The position numbers and the translations under genes are program-made. From Planctomycetaceae bacterium (GTDB taxonomy: Bacteria > Planctomycetota > Planctomycetia > Pirellulales > Pirellulaceae): a DNA stretch of 51,611 nucleotides. Under the pieces are notes generated by a model that ran no database searches, was not told where the DNA came from, and saw only the letters and a list, made by a program, of their open reading frames with translations. Where the stretch lies: contig SKKK01000032.1 of the NCBI GenBank assembly GCA_007121535.1, positions 1 to 51,611 on the forward strand. The letters are read 5' to 3'. Positions 34,988-44,206 of this stretch are shown here, one piece after another. Positions within the stretch are counted from its first letter, which is position 1. Each line of letters begins with the position of its first letter.

Positions 34988-36307
34988 GTGAGTTCGACAG
35001 TCAATCGACGAGACTTTTTGCGAGCCGGCATTATCACCGGCTCGGCAGCGATGCTGACGCCATGGATTCTTCCTGCGTCGGCGCGCGGCGCTAATGACCG
35101 TATCGTCTTGGGTGGAATCGGCGTGGGCAACATGGGCAGCGGACTGGTGCGTTCGTTCTCCCGCTCGTGCGATATCGCCGCCATCTCGGACATCTACCTG
35201 CCTCGAGCGCAACAAGTCGCCGAGTCGGTCGGTGCGAAAAGGATCTACCAAGACTATCGCCAATTGCTGGACCAGAAGGACATCGACGCGGTGATCATCG
35301 CCACCCCACACGGCTGGCATGCGTTGAACTGTATCCACGCGGCCCAGGCTGGCAAAGACATCTACTGCGAAAAGCCGCTGACCTACTCGATCCTGGAAGG
35401 CCGTCGCGTTGTGCAAGCCGTTCGCAAGTACGACCGCGTGTTGCAGACGGGCAGCCAGCAGCGATCCGGTTCGCGCGAGTACAACGGCTGTATGCACGTC
35501 CGCAACGGAGCCATCGGCAAGCTGACACACGTATTCGCCTCGAACTACCACAGCCCCATGGAACCCGTGTGGCCTGAAGAGGAGATCCCCGAGGGCCTGG
35601 ATTGGGATCGTTGGTGCGGGCCGGCCGAGCCGCCGCCCTTCAACTTTGTCATCTGGGACAACCGCAGCAACCCCAGTTGGGTTTCCATACGACCGTTTTC
35701 GGGCGGCGAAGTCACCGACTGGGGCAGCCACGGGCTCGACATGGCTCAATGGGGATTGGGGATGGACGACAGCGGCCCCGAGGAGGTGTGGACCGAGGGC
35801 GAGCCGTTCACGCCGCTGGACAGTACCCCCGAGGCGCCCGGTGGTCGGCATCGCGGCGTCAATGCTCCGCAAGTCTACATGAAGTACCCGGGTGACATCG
35901 AGATGCAGTTGAGCGGAGGGCCCGGCAACAGCGGCGTGCGATTTGTCGGAGAGAAAGGCAGCATCACCGTCACGCGAGGCCGCTTCCAATCCGATCCGGC
36001 CGAGCTGGCCGACCAGCCGCTGAGCGATCCCGAAGTCCAACTGTATCGCAGCACGAACCATCACAACGACTGGCTGCAGTGCATCAAAGAGCGCCGCGAT
36101 CCGGTAGCCGACGTCGAGATCGGTCATCGATCCGCCACGGTCTGCCACCTGATGAACATCGCCCGCTGGGTGAGTCAACTGACGGGTGAAACCGGCCAGC
36201 GTTTGAAGTGGGACGCCGTCAACGAGCGGTTCACCAACAGCCCGGAAGCCAATCTATTCCTCGATCGGCCCCGGCGCAAGGGTTACGAGCTGCCCGACCC
36301 GGTGTAA
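34988..36307 (+). CDS. Gfo/Idh/MocA family oxidoreductase with Tat signal
   Basis: The product has 439 residues from GTG 34988, chosen because AGGAGG lies 7 nt upstream and because it puts the twin-arginine motif NRRDFLRAG close to the N-terminus. The Tat signal core and an A-x-A-like cleavage region (PASARG) follow. The Rossmann motif reads GGIGVGNMG, and the family's E-K-P motif is present as CEKPLTYS. Planctomycetes carry many such exported NAD(P)-dependent sugar or cyclitol oxidoreductases; the substrate here is unknown. Export by Tat fits cofactor loading in the cytoplasm. It stands alone on its strand, divergent from the beta-helix protein, which hints at shared regulation in polysaccharide use. 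Confidence 0.9.
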   Translation: MSSTVNRRDFLRAGIITGSAAMLTPWILPASARGANDRIVLGGIGVGNMGSGLVRSFSRSCDIAAISDIYLPRAQQVAESVGAKRIYQDYRQLLDQKDIDAVIIATPHGWHALNCIHAAQAGKDIYCEKPLTYSILEGRRVVQAVRKYDRVLQTGSQQRSGSREYNGCMHVRNGAIGKLTHVFASNYHSPMEPVWPEEEIPEGLDWDRWCGPAEPPPFNFVIWDNRSNPSWVSIRPFSGGEVTDWGSHGLDMAQWGLGMDDSGPEEVWTEGEPFTPLDSTPEAPGGRHRGVNAPQVYMKYPGDIEMQLSGGPGNSGVRFVGEKGSITVTRGRFQSDPAELADQPLSDPEVQLYRSTNHHNDWLQCIKERRDPVADVEIGHRSATVCHLMNIARWVSQLTGETGQRLKWDAVNERFTNSPEANLFLDRPRRKGYELPDPV

Positions 36308-36326
36308 CGCTGGAATCGGCCGAGCA

Positions 36327-36815
36327 TCATGCCCGATCGGCGTGCGCTCCCGTGAGGCCCGGCCGCCGGATGGAACAACAGGCGTCGGCGTACTGGCAGA
36401 CCTCGCATACGTCGGCGTGCCCCTGTGATCGTTCCAGGCAGCGAGCGATCCGCTGCTGCATGATTTCGGCCATCAGTGGATGCAGGCCCAACGGGGCAGT
36501 GACCAAGAAAGGAATGCCGGGGTGCTTCTCCGCGGCTTGACCAGCCAACGCGGGAATGTCTTCGCTCCAATGCTTTCCAGGAAGCAGAAAATAAGGGTGC
36601 AAGACCACCATTTCCGCGCCGCGAGCGACACATCGATCGAAAGCGGCCGAAATCGACGGTTCGGCCAGCTCCATATGAGCTGGCTCGACGATCGAATAAC
36701 CACTGCGCTGCTGGAACATCTGCACCACGTCCAGCAACATCTGGTTGCTTTCGGCGCGACGCGACCCGTGGTCGACCACGATCACGCCGATTCGGTCAGG
36801 CGTCGGCAAATGCAC
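36327..36815 (-). CDS. cbiX: CbiX-type sirohydrochlorin chelatase with C-terminal Cys cluster
   Basis: This 162-residue cytoplasmic protein matches the small CbiX/SirB class. It has an N-terminal VVDHGSRRAESN and a second half-motif HPYFLLPGKHWSEDIP, which supply the metal-binding histidines. CbiX enzymes insert cobalt or iron into sirohydrochlorin for cobalamin or siroheme. The C-terminus adds C-x2-C-x5-C-C (within CEVCQYADACC), which could bind an Fe-S cluster or metal; some CbiX proteins are known to carry one. It lies downstream of cysK on the same strand, separated by 91 bp that contain a repeat remnant. Siroheme for sulfite reductase would suit a sulfur-assimilation context. The metal specificity cannot be read from sequence. 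Confidence 0.82.
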   Translation of the reverse strand: MHLPTPDRIGVIVVDHGSRRAESNQMLLDVVQMFQQRSGYSIVEPAHMELAEPSISAAFDRCVARGAEMVVLHPYFLLPGKHWSEDIPALAGQAAEKHPGIPFLVTAPLGLHPLMAEIMQQRIARCLERSQGHADVCEVCQYADACCSIRRPGLTGAHADRA

Positions 36816-36863
36816 GTCACGTCTCTTTCCGGTTCTACGTAGAACCTGCTAACAGGCCAACAC

Positions 36864-36887
36864 AAACTGAACACGCCACACCCGACC
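36864..36887. repeat. Solo inner boundary of the composite repeat
   Basis: AAACTGAACACGCCAC and the following CCCGACC match the reverse complement of the left flank of the element at 12187-12210 with about two mismatches over 24 nt. No core or hairpin accompanies it. It lies between cysK and the cbiX-like gene. Confidence 0.6.
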
Positions 36888-36906
36888 TCGTTGCTTTCAA
36901 GCGGAA

Positions 36907-37848
36907 TTACTCGGCCAAACCACCAAACAGGGGCGTGGAAAGGTAGCGTTCTCCCAGGCTGCACATGACGGTTACGATTCGTTTGCCCTTGAATTCCGGT
37001 CGAGCTGCGACTTGAGCCGCTGCCCACATATTGGCGCCGCTGCTGATCCCGGCCACGATGCCTTCGTAGGTCGCCAAGCGTTTTCCCCACTCGAATGCGT
37101 CCTCGTCTTCGACGTGGATCACGTCATCTACGATCGACATGTCCAGGTTCTTCGGCACAAACCCCGCACCGATTCCTTGGACACGATGCTTGCCGGGTTG
37201 GCCGCCTGAGATCACGGGCGAAGTCTTCGGCTCGACCGCAATCGCCTTGAAATTGGGGTTTCGCGGCTTGATGTATCGCCCCACCCCTGTGATGGTTCCT
37301 CCCGTACCAACACCGGCCACAATGGCATCGATGTTGCCACCCGAGTCCTCCCAGATTTCCGGCCCGGTCGTGAGTTCGTGGATCTGCGGATTCGCCGGAT
37401 TTTCGAATTGTTGAGGCATCCAGGCATTCCCTTCACGTTCGACCAGATCATACGCCTTGGCGATGGCGCCCTTCATCCCATCGGCTGCCGGCGTCAACAC
37501 CAGATGAGCCCCCATGGCTCGCAGCAGCATCCGCCTTTCGACGGACATCGATTCGGGCATCGTCAGGGTCAAACGATACTGTTTCGCCGCGCAAACGAAG
37601 GCCAAAGCAATCCCGGTGTTGCCGCTGGTCGGTTCGATGATATGCGTTTCCGGGTTGATCGTTCCGTCGCGCTCGGCCGCTTCGATCATCGCCCCACCGA
37701 TCCGGTCTTTCACGCTGTTCAACGGGTTGAAAAACTCGCACTTGGCGAATACGGTCGCATGATCTTCGGGAACCAGTCGGTTGATACGGACCATCGGCGT
37801 CTCGCCGATCGTCAAAGCAACATTGTCGAATGTTTTTCCACGCGGCAT
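36907..37848 (-). CDS. cysK: Cysteine synthase A (O-acetylserine sulfhydrylase)
   Basis: This 313-residue PLP enzyme has the family's usual length. The PLP lysine is in NSVKDR (K47), the substrate loop is TSGNTG, the phosphate-binding loop is GVGTGGT, and the C-terminal GISSGAN is conserved. It makes L-cysteine and acetate from O-acetylserine and sulfide in the cytoplasm, the final step of sulfur assimilation. The gene is divergent from lysS and followed on its strand by the CbiX-like chelatase. No S-adenosylmethionine or T-box riboswitch was seen upstream. Cystathionine beta-synthase and CysM relatives are alternatives, but length and motifs favour CysK. Confidence 0.95.
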   Translation of the reverse strand: MPRGKTFDNVALTIGETPMVRINRLVPEDHATVFAKCEFFNPLNSVKDRIGGAMIEAAERDGTINPETHIIEPTSGNTGIALAFVCAAKQYRLTLTMPESMSVERRMLLRAMGAHLVLTPAADGMKGAIAKAYDLVEREGNAWMPQQFENPANPQIHELTTGPEIWEDSGGNIDAIVAGVGTGGTITGVGRYIKPRNPNFKAIAVEPKTSPVISGGQPGKHRVQGIGAGFVPKNLDMSIVDDVIHVEDEDAFEWGKRLATYEGIVAGISSGANMWAAAQVAARPEFKGKRIVTVMCSLGERYLSTPLFGGLAE

Positions 37849-38124
37849 TATCGATTATCTCCAAGAAAGTAAAGGGACTGCCAGATCGCACGGCCAAACC
37901 CTGGTGTCGTAAGCACCCGGGTGCTTATCGGTCACGGATAAAACCTTTGCAATCATACCATGCTCGAAGGTACCGTCTCAACAGCCCATGCGGAACGGCT
38001 TTCTCGCTTGCGCCGACTGACATTGACCCGGCTGGTAGTTTCACTAGAATACGTCGCTTTGAGCGTCACCCATTGAGAATAAACCGATCCCCCTTCAGTG
38101 ACTGCGGTCGAACATCGGAGACTC
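37849..38124. promoter_or_regulatory. Divergent intergenic region, cysK / lysS
   Basis: These 276 bp carry both promoters and the palindrome at 37910-37927. GGAGA at about 38115 is the likely lysS ribosome binding site. TTGACC near 38022 could be a -35 element. No tRNA-like T-box leader or riboswitch fold was recognised. Confidence 0.35.
37910..37927. repeat. 18-bp perfect palindrome made of two repeat ends
   Basis: TAAGCACCCGGGTGCTTA is a perfect palindrome. Each half is the first nine bases of the terminal motif of the composite repeat (TAAGCACCC), so it looks like two element ends joined head to head with nothing between. It could alternatively be an operator in the cysK-lysS promoter region. 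Confidence 0.65.
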
Positions 38125-39720
38125 ATGTCGCAGCCTTCACCAGCCAACCCCAAACCTGACCAGCCGGGAGTTCACGAATCGGCGCGACGCGATAAATTGC
38201 GCAAGATCATCCGAATGGGAATCGATCCCTGGGGAAGCCGTTTCGATCAACGCACTCACATTGGGGATATCCGGGCTCGGGCTGGTGAGATCAAGTTTCG
38301 CAGTGAGGCGGGCCAGTACCTGGAAATTCCCGACGTCGATGGCCAGCCGGATCTGGACTTTCGCCAGTGGCTCCAGCAGCAAGGCCCAGGTCAATTAGAG
38401 GGGCCTGCAGTCCGTGCGGCGGGACGGATCGTGCTGCAGCGCAAGGCGGGCAAGCTGCGTTTTGTCGATATCCAGGACTGGACGGGCAAAATTCAATTGT
38501 TCATCGGCAAACAGCAGGTGGGTGACGCCGACTTCGAACTTGCGGAAAACTTCGACTTGGGTGACATCGTCGGTGTCGACGGCCAACTGTGGCGGACGAA
38601 GACGGGCGAACTGACCATTCTGGCGGAGAAGCTGCATTTCTTTTGCAAATCGATCGAGCCGCCCCCGGAAAAGCATCACGGATTACAAGACCCCGAGTTG
38701 CGTCAGCGCATGCGTTATTTGGACTTGACCTATTCCGACGGGGTTCTCCAGCGATTCTTGCAGCGGACAAGGATCGTCCAGTCGATCCGGCAAACCTTGG
38801 CTCAGGCGGGATTTTGCGAAATCGAGGGGCCGACGTTGCACACGATTGCCGGAGGTGCGGCCGCTCGACCTTTTCTGACGCATCACAATGCCCTGGACAT
38901 GCCGCTGTTCATGCGGATCGCCCTGGAACTGCATCTGAAGCGATTGCTGGTCGGCGGCATCGAGCGGGTGTACGAGCTGGGTCGAGTGTACCGCAACGAA
39001 GGCATCAGCCCGCGACACAATCCGGAATTCACCATGCTGGAGGTCTATCAGGCGTTTGGAAACTACGAAACGATGATGGACTTGACCGAACGGATCATCA
39101 CCGACGCCATCGATGCGATCGGCGGCGGCTATCAACTGCCCTACGGGGACCAGCAGATCGACTTTACCCCACCGTTCGCCCGCAAAACGTACGACCAGCT
39201 TTTTCAGGAATCGACGGGCGTCGCACCCGACGATCACGTGGGCGTCCGGGAGTATGCGCAACGGTTGGGATTGGAAATCGCCAATCGACACCCGGATGTG
39301 ATCAAGAACGAGGTGTTCGAGCATCAGGTCGAGGACCGTTTGCAAGGGCCCGTCTTCGTCATCGATTATCCGGCCAGCATCTGTCCGCTGACCAAGCGAA
39401 AGGCGGATCAGCCGCAGATCGCCGAGCGTTTCGAGTTGTTCATCCATGGCATGGAGATCGCGAACGCCTACACGGAGCTGAACGACCCGGATTTGCAGGA
39501 GGAGTTGTTCAAGACGCAATTGGACGGAATGCCCGAAGAGGACTCGATGGCTCGCATGGACCACGACTTCATCCGCGCCTTGCGGCACGGAATGCCGCCT
39601 GCGGGAGGCCTGGGGATCGGGATCGATCGGCTGGTGATGCTGTTGACCAATTCGCCGACGATCCGGGACGTGATCCTGTTCCCCTTGATGCGTCCGGAGA
39701 GCAGTTCCGCGAAAAGTTGA
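38125..39720 (+). CDS. lysS: Lysyl-tRNA synthetase, class II
   Basis: The product has 531 residues from ATG 38125, which has GGAGA just upstream; a GTG at 38098 in the same frame is less likely. The N-terminal OB-fold anticodon-binding domain covers about 60-180. The class II catalytic domain has motif 2 around VYRNEGISPRHNPEFTMLEV and motif 3 as GGLGIGIDRLVMLL with the final arginine region IRDVILFPLMRP. It charges tRNA-Lys in the cytoplasm and is essential. The N-terminal 20 residues are an unconserved hydrophilic extension. The LolC/E-type permease gene follows after 76 bp. Confidence 0.97.
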   Translation: MSQPSPANPKPDQPGVHESARRDKLRKIIRMGIDPWGSRFDQRTHIGDIRARAGEIKFRSEAGQYLEIPDVDGQPDLDFRQWLQQQGPGQLEGPAVRAAGRIVLQRKAGKLRFVDIQDWTGKIQLFIGKQQVGDADFELAENFDLGDIVGVDGQLWRTKTGELTILAEKLHFFCKSIEPPPEKHHGLQDPELRQRMRYLDLTYSDGVLQRFLQRTRIVQSIRQTLAQAGFCEIEGPTLHTIAGGAAARPFLTHHNALDMPLFMRIALELHLKRLLVGGIERVYELGRVYRNEGISPRHNPEFTMLEVYQAFGNYETMMDLTERIITDAIDAIGGGYQLPYGDQQIDFTPPFARKTYDQLFQESTGVAPDDHVGVREYAQRLGLEIANRHPDVIKNEVFEHQVEDRLQGPVFVIDYPASICPLTKRKADQPQIAERFELFIHGMEIANAYTELNDPDLQEELFKTQLDGMPEEDSMARMDHDFIRALRHGMPPAGGLGIGIDRLVMLLTNSPTIRDVILFPLMRPESSSAKS

Positions 39721-39796
39721 GCTGACGTGCCCGAGGATGACGGCCCGTCGTTGGAAATTTTGGAAAACCGAACGAACCTCTGCCAAAGGATTGGCC

Positions 39797-41365
39797 ATGT
39801 TCAAACTGATTCTCTCGTGGCGATACCTCCGTACTCGCTACATCGCTTTGGCGTCGATCATCAGTGTGACGCTGGGCGTGGCCACGTTGATCGTGGTCAA
39901 CAGCGTCATGGCCGGCTTCAGCCTGGAGATGCACCGCCGTCTGCACGGCATCCTGTCCGACTTGATTTTCGAGAGCGTCAGTCTGGGCGGATTGCCGGAC
40001 GCCCAGTGGCATAAGGACGAGATCGGCAAAGTCCTGGGAGACGATCTGGTCGGGATCACTGCCACGGTCCAGGTTCCGGCGATGCTCAGTTTTCAGGTGC
40101 GTGGGCAGTGGATCACTCGACAGGTGAATCTGATCGGGATCGACCAGGAAACGTACGCCGACGTCGGCGACTTCAGCCAGTATCTGCTGCACCCCGAAAA
40201 CCGCCGGGCACTGAGTTTTCTGCTGCGCGAAAACGGTTACGACGAACGGCTTCCCGAATCCGGCTGGGAGCACCGGCGATTGAGAGTCGAATACCAACGG
40301 GCGTTCGAAGACCAATTGCGGCAGATCGAGACCAGCCGTCAGGCTGCTAGGGGCGAACCGCTGCCTGCGGATTTGGCGGGGATGTTTCCCCCCAGCGATC
40401 CGTACAGCTCGATCCCGGCCGATCCCTACTCGACCACCCACGGCGAACCACAGCAAGCGGAGCGTTTCGACGAGGCGAAAGAGCAGTTCACGGGGGTCAT
40501 CCTGGGCTTGATGATCGCCAGCGTCCGGCACCGCGACCCGGACGGCCAGGTGCGTGACCATTTCCTCTGCCGACCGGGTGACGACGTCAACCTGACCTTT
40601 CCCACGTCCCCACCGTCCGGGCATGCTCCGACGGCGCAGAGCGCACGGTTCACCGTGGTGGATCTGTACGAAAGCAAGATGAGCGAATACGACAGCACGT
40701 TCGCTTTCGTGCCGATCGAGGAATTGCAGCGATTGCGAGGCATGATCGATCCGGAAACCGGCGTGACCAGCGCCACGTCTCTGTTGATCCGTTTACGGCC
40801 GGGCACCAATCTGGCTCAGGCTCGTGACCGGCTGATGGATCGTTTCCCGGCCGATCAATACGCCTATCGGATTCAGACGTGGCGAGACATGCAGGGTCCC
40901 CTGTTGGCCGCCGTACAAATGGAGACGACGATCTTGAACATCCTGCTGTTCTTGATCATCGCGGTCGCCGGATTCGGCATCCTGGCCACCTTTTTCATGA
41001 TCGTCGTGGAAAAGACGCGGGATATCGGCGTATTGAAAGCCCTGGGCGCTCCCAGCAGCGGCGTGATGAGCATCTTCCTGAGCTACGGGTTTTCGCTGGG
41101 CACCGTCGGTTCGGGCGTAGGGATGGTGCTGGGACTGCTGTTTGTGCACTACATCAACGAAATCGCGGCCGGTCTGGAATGGTTGACGGGCCGTGAGGTA
41201 TTTGATCCCACGGTCTATTATTTCCAGGAAATTCCCACAGAGATCGAACCACAGATGGTCGTGCTGGTGTTGATCGGGGCCACGGCCATCGCGGTGTTGG
41301 CCAGTGTGCTGCCCGCGCTGCGAGCGGCCCGTTTGCATCCGGTCGAAGCCTTGCGCTACGAATGA
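39797..41365 (+). CDS. ABC transporter permease, LolC/LolE-FtsX type
   Basis: The product has 522 residues from ATG 39797, supported by AAAGGA upstream and by the typical LolC/E opening MFKLILSWRYLRTRYIALAS. One helix lies at about 16-42. A large periplasmic domain (about 43-385) follows, longer than in LolC because of an insertion near 170-265. Three C-terminal helices of the FtsX domain (about 395-420, 440-470 and 495-515) complete it, ending with LRAARLHPVEALRYE. Together with the next gene's ATPase it would form a LolCDE- or MacB-like transporter that extracts lipoproteins or other envelope substrates. Only one permease gene is present here, so a homodimer is likely. Confidence 0.9.
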   Translation: MFKLILSWRYLRTRYIALASIISVTLGVATLIVVNSVMAGFSLEMHRRLHGILSDLIFESVSLGGLPDAQWHKDEIGKVLGDDLVGITATVQVPAMLSFQVRGQWITRQVNLIGIDQETYADVGDFSQYLLHPENRRALSFLLRENGYDERLPESGWEHRRLRVEYQRAFEDQLRQIETSRQAARGEPLPADLAGMFPPSDPYSSIPADPYSTTHGEPQQAERFDEAKEQFTGVILGLMIASVRHRDPDGQVRDHFLCRPGDDVNLTFPTSPPSGHAPTAQSARFTVVDLYESKMSEYDSTFAFVPIEELQRLRGMIDPETGVTSATSLLIRLRPGTNLAQARDRLMDRFPADQYAYRIQTWRDMQGPLLAAVQMETTILNILLFLIIAVAGFGILATFFMIVVEKTRDIGVLKALGAPSSGVMSIFLSYGFSLGTVGSGVGMVLGLLFVHYINEIAAGLEWLTGREVFDPTVYYFQEIPTEIEPQMVVLVLIGATAIAVLASVLPALRAARLHPVEALRYE

Positions 41366-41393
41366 ACGTCCAATCAGGGACAAGGAAAATCTG

Positions 41394-42227
41394 ATGACAC
41401 ATTCTGTCTTGAGCCCGCAATCCCATCCTTCGCGCAGCGCGTCGCGGCGGCATTTGCTGCACAGTCTGCAAGCGGTCGACGCGATCGAACGTTCGGAACA
41501 ACCAGCCGTTGCCGTCGAACACGATCCGAACGCTGCCTTGATCAGCGCGACGGGCGTGTACAAGAGCTACCGCAAAGGCAAGCTGATCATCCCCGTGTTG
41601 AAAGGGGTCGACTTTGCGATCCAACCAGGCGAGTTCGTGGCCATCGTCGGGCAGAGCGGTTCAGGAAAAAGCACCTTGTTGCACCTGCTGGGTACCCTGG
41701 ACGAGGCGGATGCCGGCGAAATTCACTTTGAAGGAAATCGCATCGACAACCTGCCCTCGAAGGCAAAAGACGTCCTGCGCAACAAATACTTCGGCATGAT
41801 CTTCCAGTTCTACCACCTTCTACCAGAGTTATCTACCCTGGAGAATGTGCTGGTTCCCAGCATGATTGGCCAGGGGATCCTTGGTTATTGGTGGAGTCGA
41901 CACCATCACGTTCGTCGAGCGACGGAGTTACTGGAAATGGTCGGTCTGGGGCATCGATTGACCCATAAGCCTAAGGAGCTTTCGGGCGGCGAGATGCAGC
42001 GGGCCGCGATCGCTCGGGCTTTGGTCTCCGCGCCTCAGTTGCTGCTGGCGGACGAACCGACGGGCAATCTGGATCGGCAATCGGGTACCGAGGTCATGCG
42101 GATGTTACGCTGCTTGAACCGCGAACAAAACCTGACTATCATCATGGTCACGCACGACAGCACCATCGCGGGCATGGCCGATCGAACGGTTCGTCTGGTG
42201 GAAGGGCTGGTCGAGCGTGTCGGTTGA
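41394..42227 (+). CDS. ABC transporter ATP-binding protein, LolD type
   Basis: The product has 277 residues from ATG 41394, with AAGGAAAA upstream. Walker A is GQSGSGKST, the signature is LSGGEMQR, and Walker B is LLLADEPTGNLD, all typical of the LolD/MacB/FtsE group. An unusual N-terminal extension of about 40 residues, rich in Ser, His and Arg, precedes the domain. It energises the permease encoded 28 bp upstream. The aminotransferase gene follows after 33 bp, so the transcript may continue, although the functions look unrelated. Confidence 0.93.
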   Translation: MTHSVLSPQSHPSRSASRRHLLHSLQAVDAIERSEQPAVAVEHDPNAALISATGVYKSYRKGKLIIPVLKGVDFAIQPGEFVAIVGQSGSGKSTLLHLLGTLDEADAGEIHFEGNRIDNLPSKAKDVLRNKYFGMIFQFYHLLPELSTLENVLVPSMIGQGILGYWWSRHHHVRRATELLEMVGLGHRLTHKPKELSGGEMQRAAIARALVSAPQLLLADEPTGNLDRQSGTEVMRMLRCLNREQNLTIIMVTHDSTIAGMADRTVRLVEGLVERVG

Positions 42228-42260
42228 ATCGGCACCCCCCCAATACCATCAGAAATAACT

Positions 42261-43118
42261 ATGTCGGTCAAGGTCTATATCAACGGACGCCTGTACGACA
42301 AGCAGGACGCCAAGATCAGTGTTTACGACCACGGTCTTCTGTACGGGGACGGCGTGTTCGAGGGAATGCGGATCTATGGTGGCAAAGTCTTCCGCTTGCA
42401 GGATCATCTGGAACGGTTGTGGCATTCGGCCAAAGCGATCTGGTTGGAAATCCCCATGTCCATGAAAGATATGGCCGGCGCCGTCGACCGGACGGTGAAG
42501 GCGAACGAATTGGCCGACGGATACGTGCGGCTGATCGTCACCCGCGGTGCGGGAACCTTGGGACTCGATCCTCACTGGACCAGCGATCCGCAGGTGATCA
42601 TCATCGCGGACTTGATCAGCCTGTACCCGCAAGAGTATTACGAAAAGGGCTTGGAGATCATCACGGTCAGCACGATTCGCAACCACCCCGCGGCGCTCAG
42701 CCCGCGCATCAAGTCATTGAACTATCTGAATAACATCCTGGCCAAGATCGAGGGTTTGCAGGCCGGGTGTGTCGAGGCTCTGATGCTGAACCAACGTGGA
42801 GAGGTGGCCGAGTGCACGGGGGATAACATCTTTTTGGTCACTCGCGGTCAGCTTCTGACTCCGCCCATCGACGCGGGAATCCTGGAAGGCATCACGCGAG
42901 CCGTTGTCATCGAATTGGCGGAGGAGGCTGGAATCGAGGTTCGCGAGATCGCGTTGACCAAACATGACGTGTACATCGCCGACGAGTGCTTTCTGACCGG
43001 CAGCGCGGCCGAACTGGTGCCGGTCGTCAAGGTGGACAGCCGTCGGATTGGCGACGGCCGCCCCGGCCCGATCACCCAACAATTACTGGATCGCTTCCAT
43101 GAGCTGACCCGCCAGTAG
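42261..43118 (+). CDS. ilvE: Class IV aminotransferase (branched-chain, IlvE-like)
   Basis: This 285-residue PLP fold-type IV enzyme starts MSVKVYINGR, has FEGMRIY near residue 33, and has the PLP lysine K151 in IKSLNYLNN, the pattern of branched-chain aminotransferases. It would interconvert branched-chain 2-oxo acids and amino acids with glutamate. D-amino-acid aminotransferases share the fold, and the next two genes look like a D-glutamate pathway, so a D-amino-acid role is a real alternative. Length suits either group. The following gene begins 37 bp downstream. Confidence 0.85.
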   Translation: MSVKVYINGRLYDKQDAKISVYDHGLLYGDGVFEGMRIYGGKVFRLQDHLERLWHSAKAIWLEIPMSMKDMAGAVDRTVKANELADGYVRLIVTRGAGTLGLDPHWTSDPQVIIIADLISLYPQEYYEKGLEIITVSTIRNHPAALSPRIKSLNYLNNILAKIEGLQAGCVEALMLNQRGEVAECTGDNIFLVTRGQLLTPPIDAGILEGITRAVVIELAEEAGIEVREIALTKHDVYIADECFLTGSAAELVPVVKVDSRRIGDGRPGPITQQLLDRFHELTRQ

Positions 43119-43155
43119 CCTGCCCCGTTTCTGTTTCCATCAATGATTGTTCACC

Positions 43156-44199
43156 ATGAATCGACAATTCGTCATCCTGACCGAGGGCCAAACCAATCCG
43201 ATCCGCGCGAAGACGGCATCGTGTGTCATCCGCTATTGCCCCGACGAGGTCGTTGCGCTGTTGGACGCCGGACACGCCGGCAAGACCAGCCGCGATCTGC
43301 TGGCGGTGGGCGACGTTCCGATCATCGGTCGTCTGTCCGAAGCCCCCGAGGCTCGCACGTTGCTGATCGGCATCGCCAATCCGGGAGGGCTTCTGCCCGA
43401 GGCTTGGCGAGCGATCATCGTCCAGGCGATCGAGCGCGGCATGGACGTGGTGTCGGGCATGCATGACTTCCTGGCCGACGATCCCGAACTGGCCGCGCTG
43501 GCCAGCCGCCATCAAGTTCGCTTGATCGACGTTCGCAACCAGCGTCTGCAGCGGATCGCCCGCGCCGAGGGGTTCAACGAGAAGTGTCTCAGGATTCACA
43601 CGGTGGGGCACGATTGCAGTTGCGGCAAGATGGTCGTCAGCGTCGAATTGGCCAAGGCATTGCAGGCCGGCGGTTGCGATGCGAAATTCGGGGCGACCGG
43701 CCAGACGGGCATCGTGGTCGAAGGCGACGGATACCCGATCGACTGTATGGTGGCCGACTTTATCAGCGGCGCGTCAGAGCAACTGGTCTTGGACCACCAG
43801 CATCACGAAGTCCTGGTTGTCGAGGGCCAGGGCAGCCTGTTTCATCCGTCGTATTCCGGCGTCACGCTGGGCCTGCTTCACGGTTGCCAGCCGCACGGCA
43901 TGATCCTGTGCTACGAGATCGGCCGCACCAGCCCGCTGGGCCTGCCGCACATCACGCTGCCGCCGCTGTCCACCATCCGCCGATTCTACGAGATCGCCGC
44001 TGCCATCCGCCGCCCCTGTCCGGTGATCGGCGTGGCGATGAACAGCCGTTTGGTGAGCGAAGAGACGGCCGAGATGGAGCGGAGAGAGATCAGCCGTTCG
44101 TTCGGCCTGCCGGTTTGCGACGTATTTCGCCACGGCGCCGAGCCGCTGGCCCAGGCCGTGCTGGCCTTGAAAGCCGCACGGGAGAAACAGTTCGCGTGA
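43156..44199 (+). CDS. dgcN: DUF1611 protein, DgcN-like D-glutamate N-acetyltransferase
   Basis: The product has 347 residues from ATG 43156; a TTG nine bases upstream is not needed. An N-terminal Rossmann-like part (about 1-130) is followed by a DUF1611 P-loop domain with a Walker-A-like GHDCSCGKM. DUF1611 proteins encoded beside an enolase-superfamily racemase have been described as DgcN, which acetylates D-glutamate, with DgcA then racemising N-acetyl-D-glutamate. The same pair occurs here, with dgcA starting 7 bp downstream. Cytoplasmic. The specific reaction is inferred from this pairing. Confidence 0.75.
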   Translation: MNRQFVILTEGQTNPIRAKTASCVIRYCPDEVVALLDAGHAGKTSRDLLAVGDVPIIGRLSEAPEARTLLIGIANPGGLLPEAWRAIIVQAIERGMDVVSGMHDFLADDPELAALASRHQVRLIDVRNQRLQRIARAEGFNEKCLRIHTVGHDCSCGKMVVSVELAKALQAGGCDAKFGATGQTGIVVEGDGYPIDCMVADFISGASEQLVLDHQHHEVLVVEGQGSLFHPSYSGVTLGLLHGCQPHGMILCYEIGRTSPLGLPHITLPPLSTIRRFYEIAAAIRRPCPVIGVAMNSRLVSEETAEMERREISRSFGLPVCDVFRHGAEPLAQAVLALKAAREKQFA

Positions 44200-44206
44200 T
44201 CCCATC

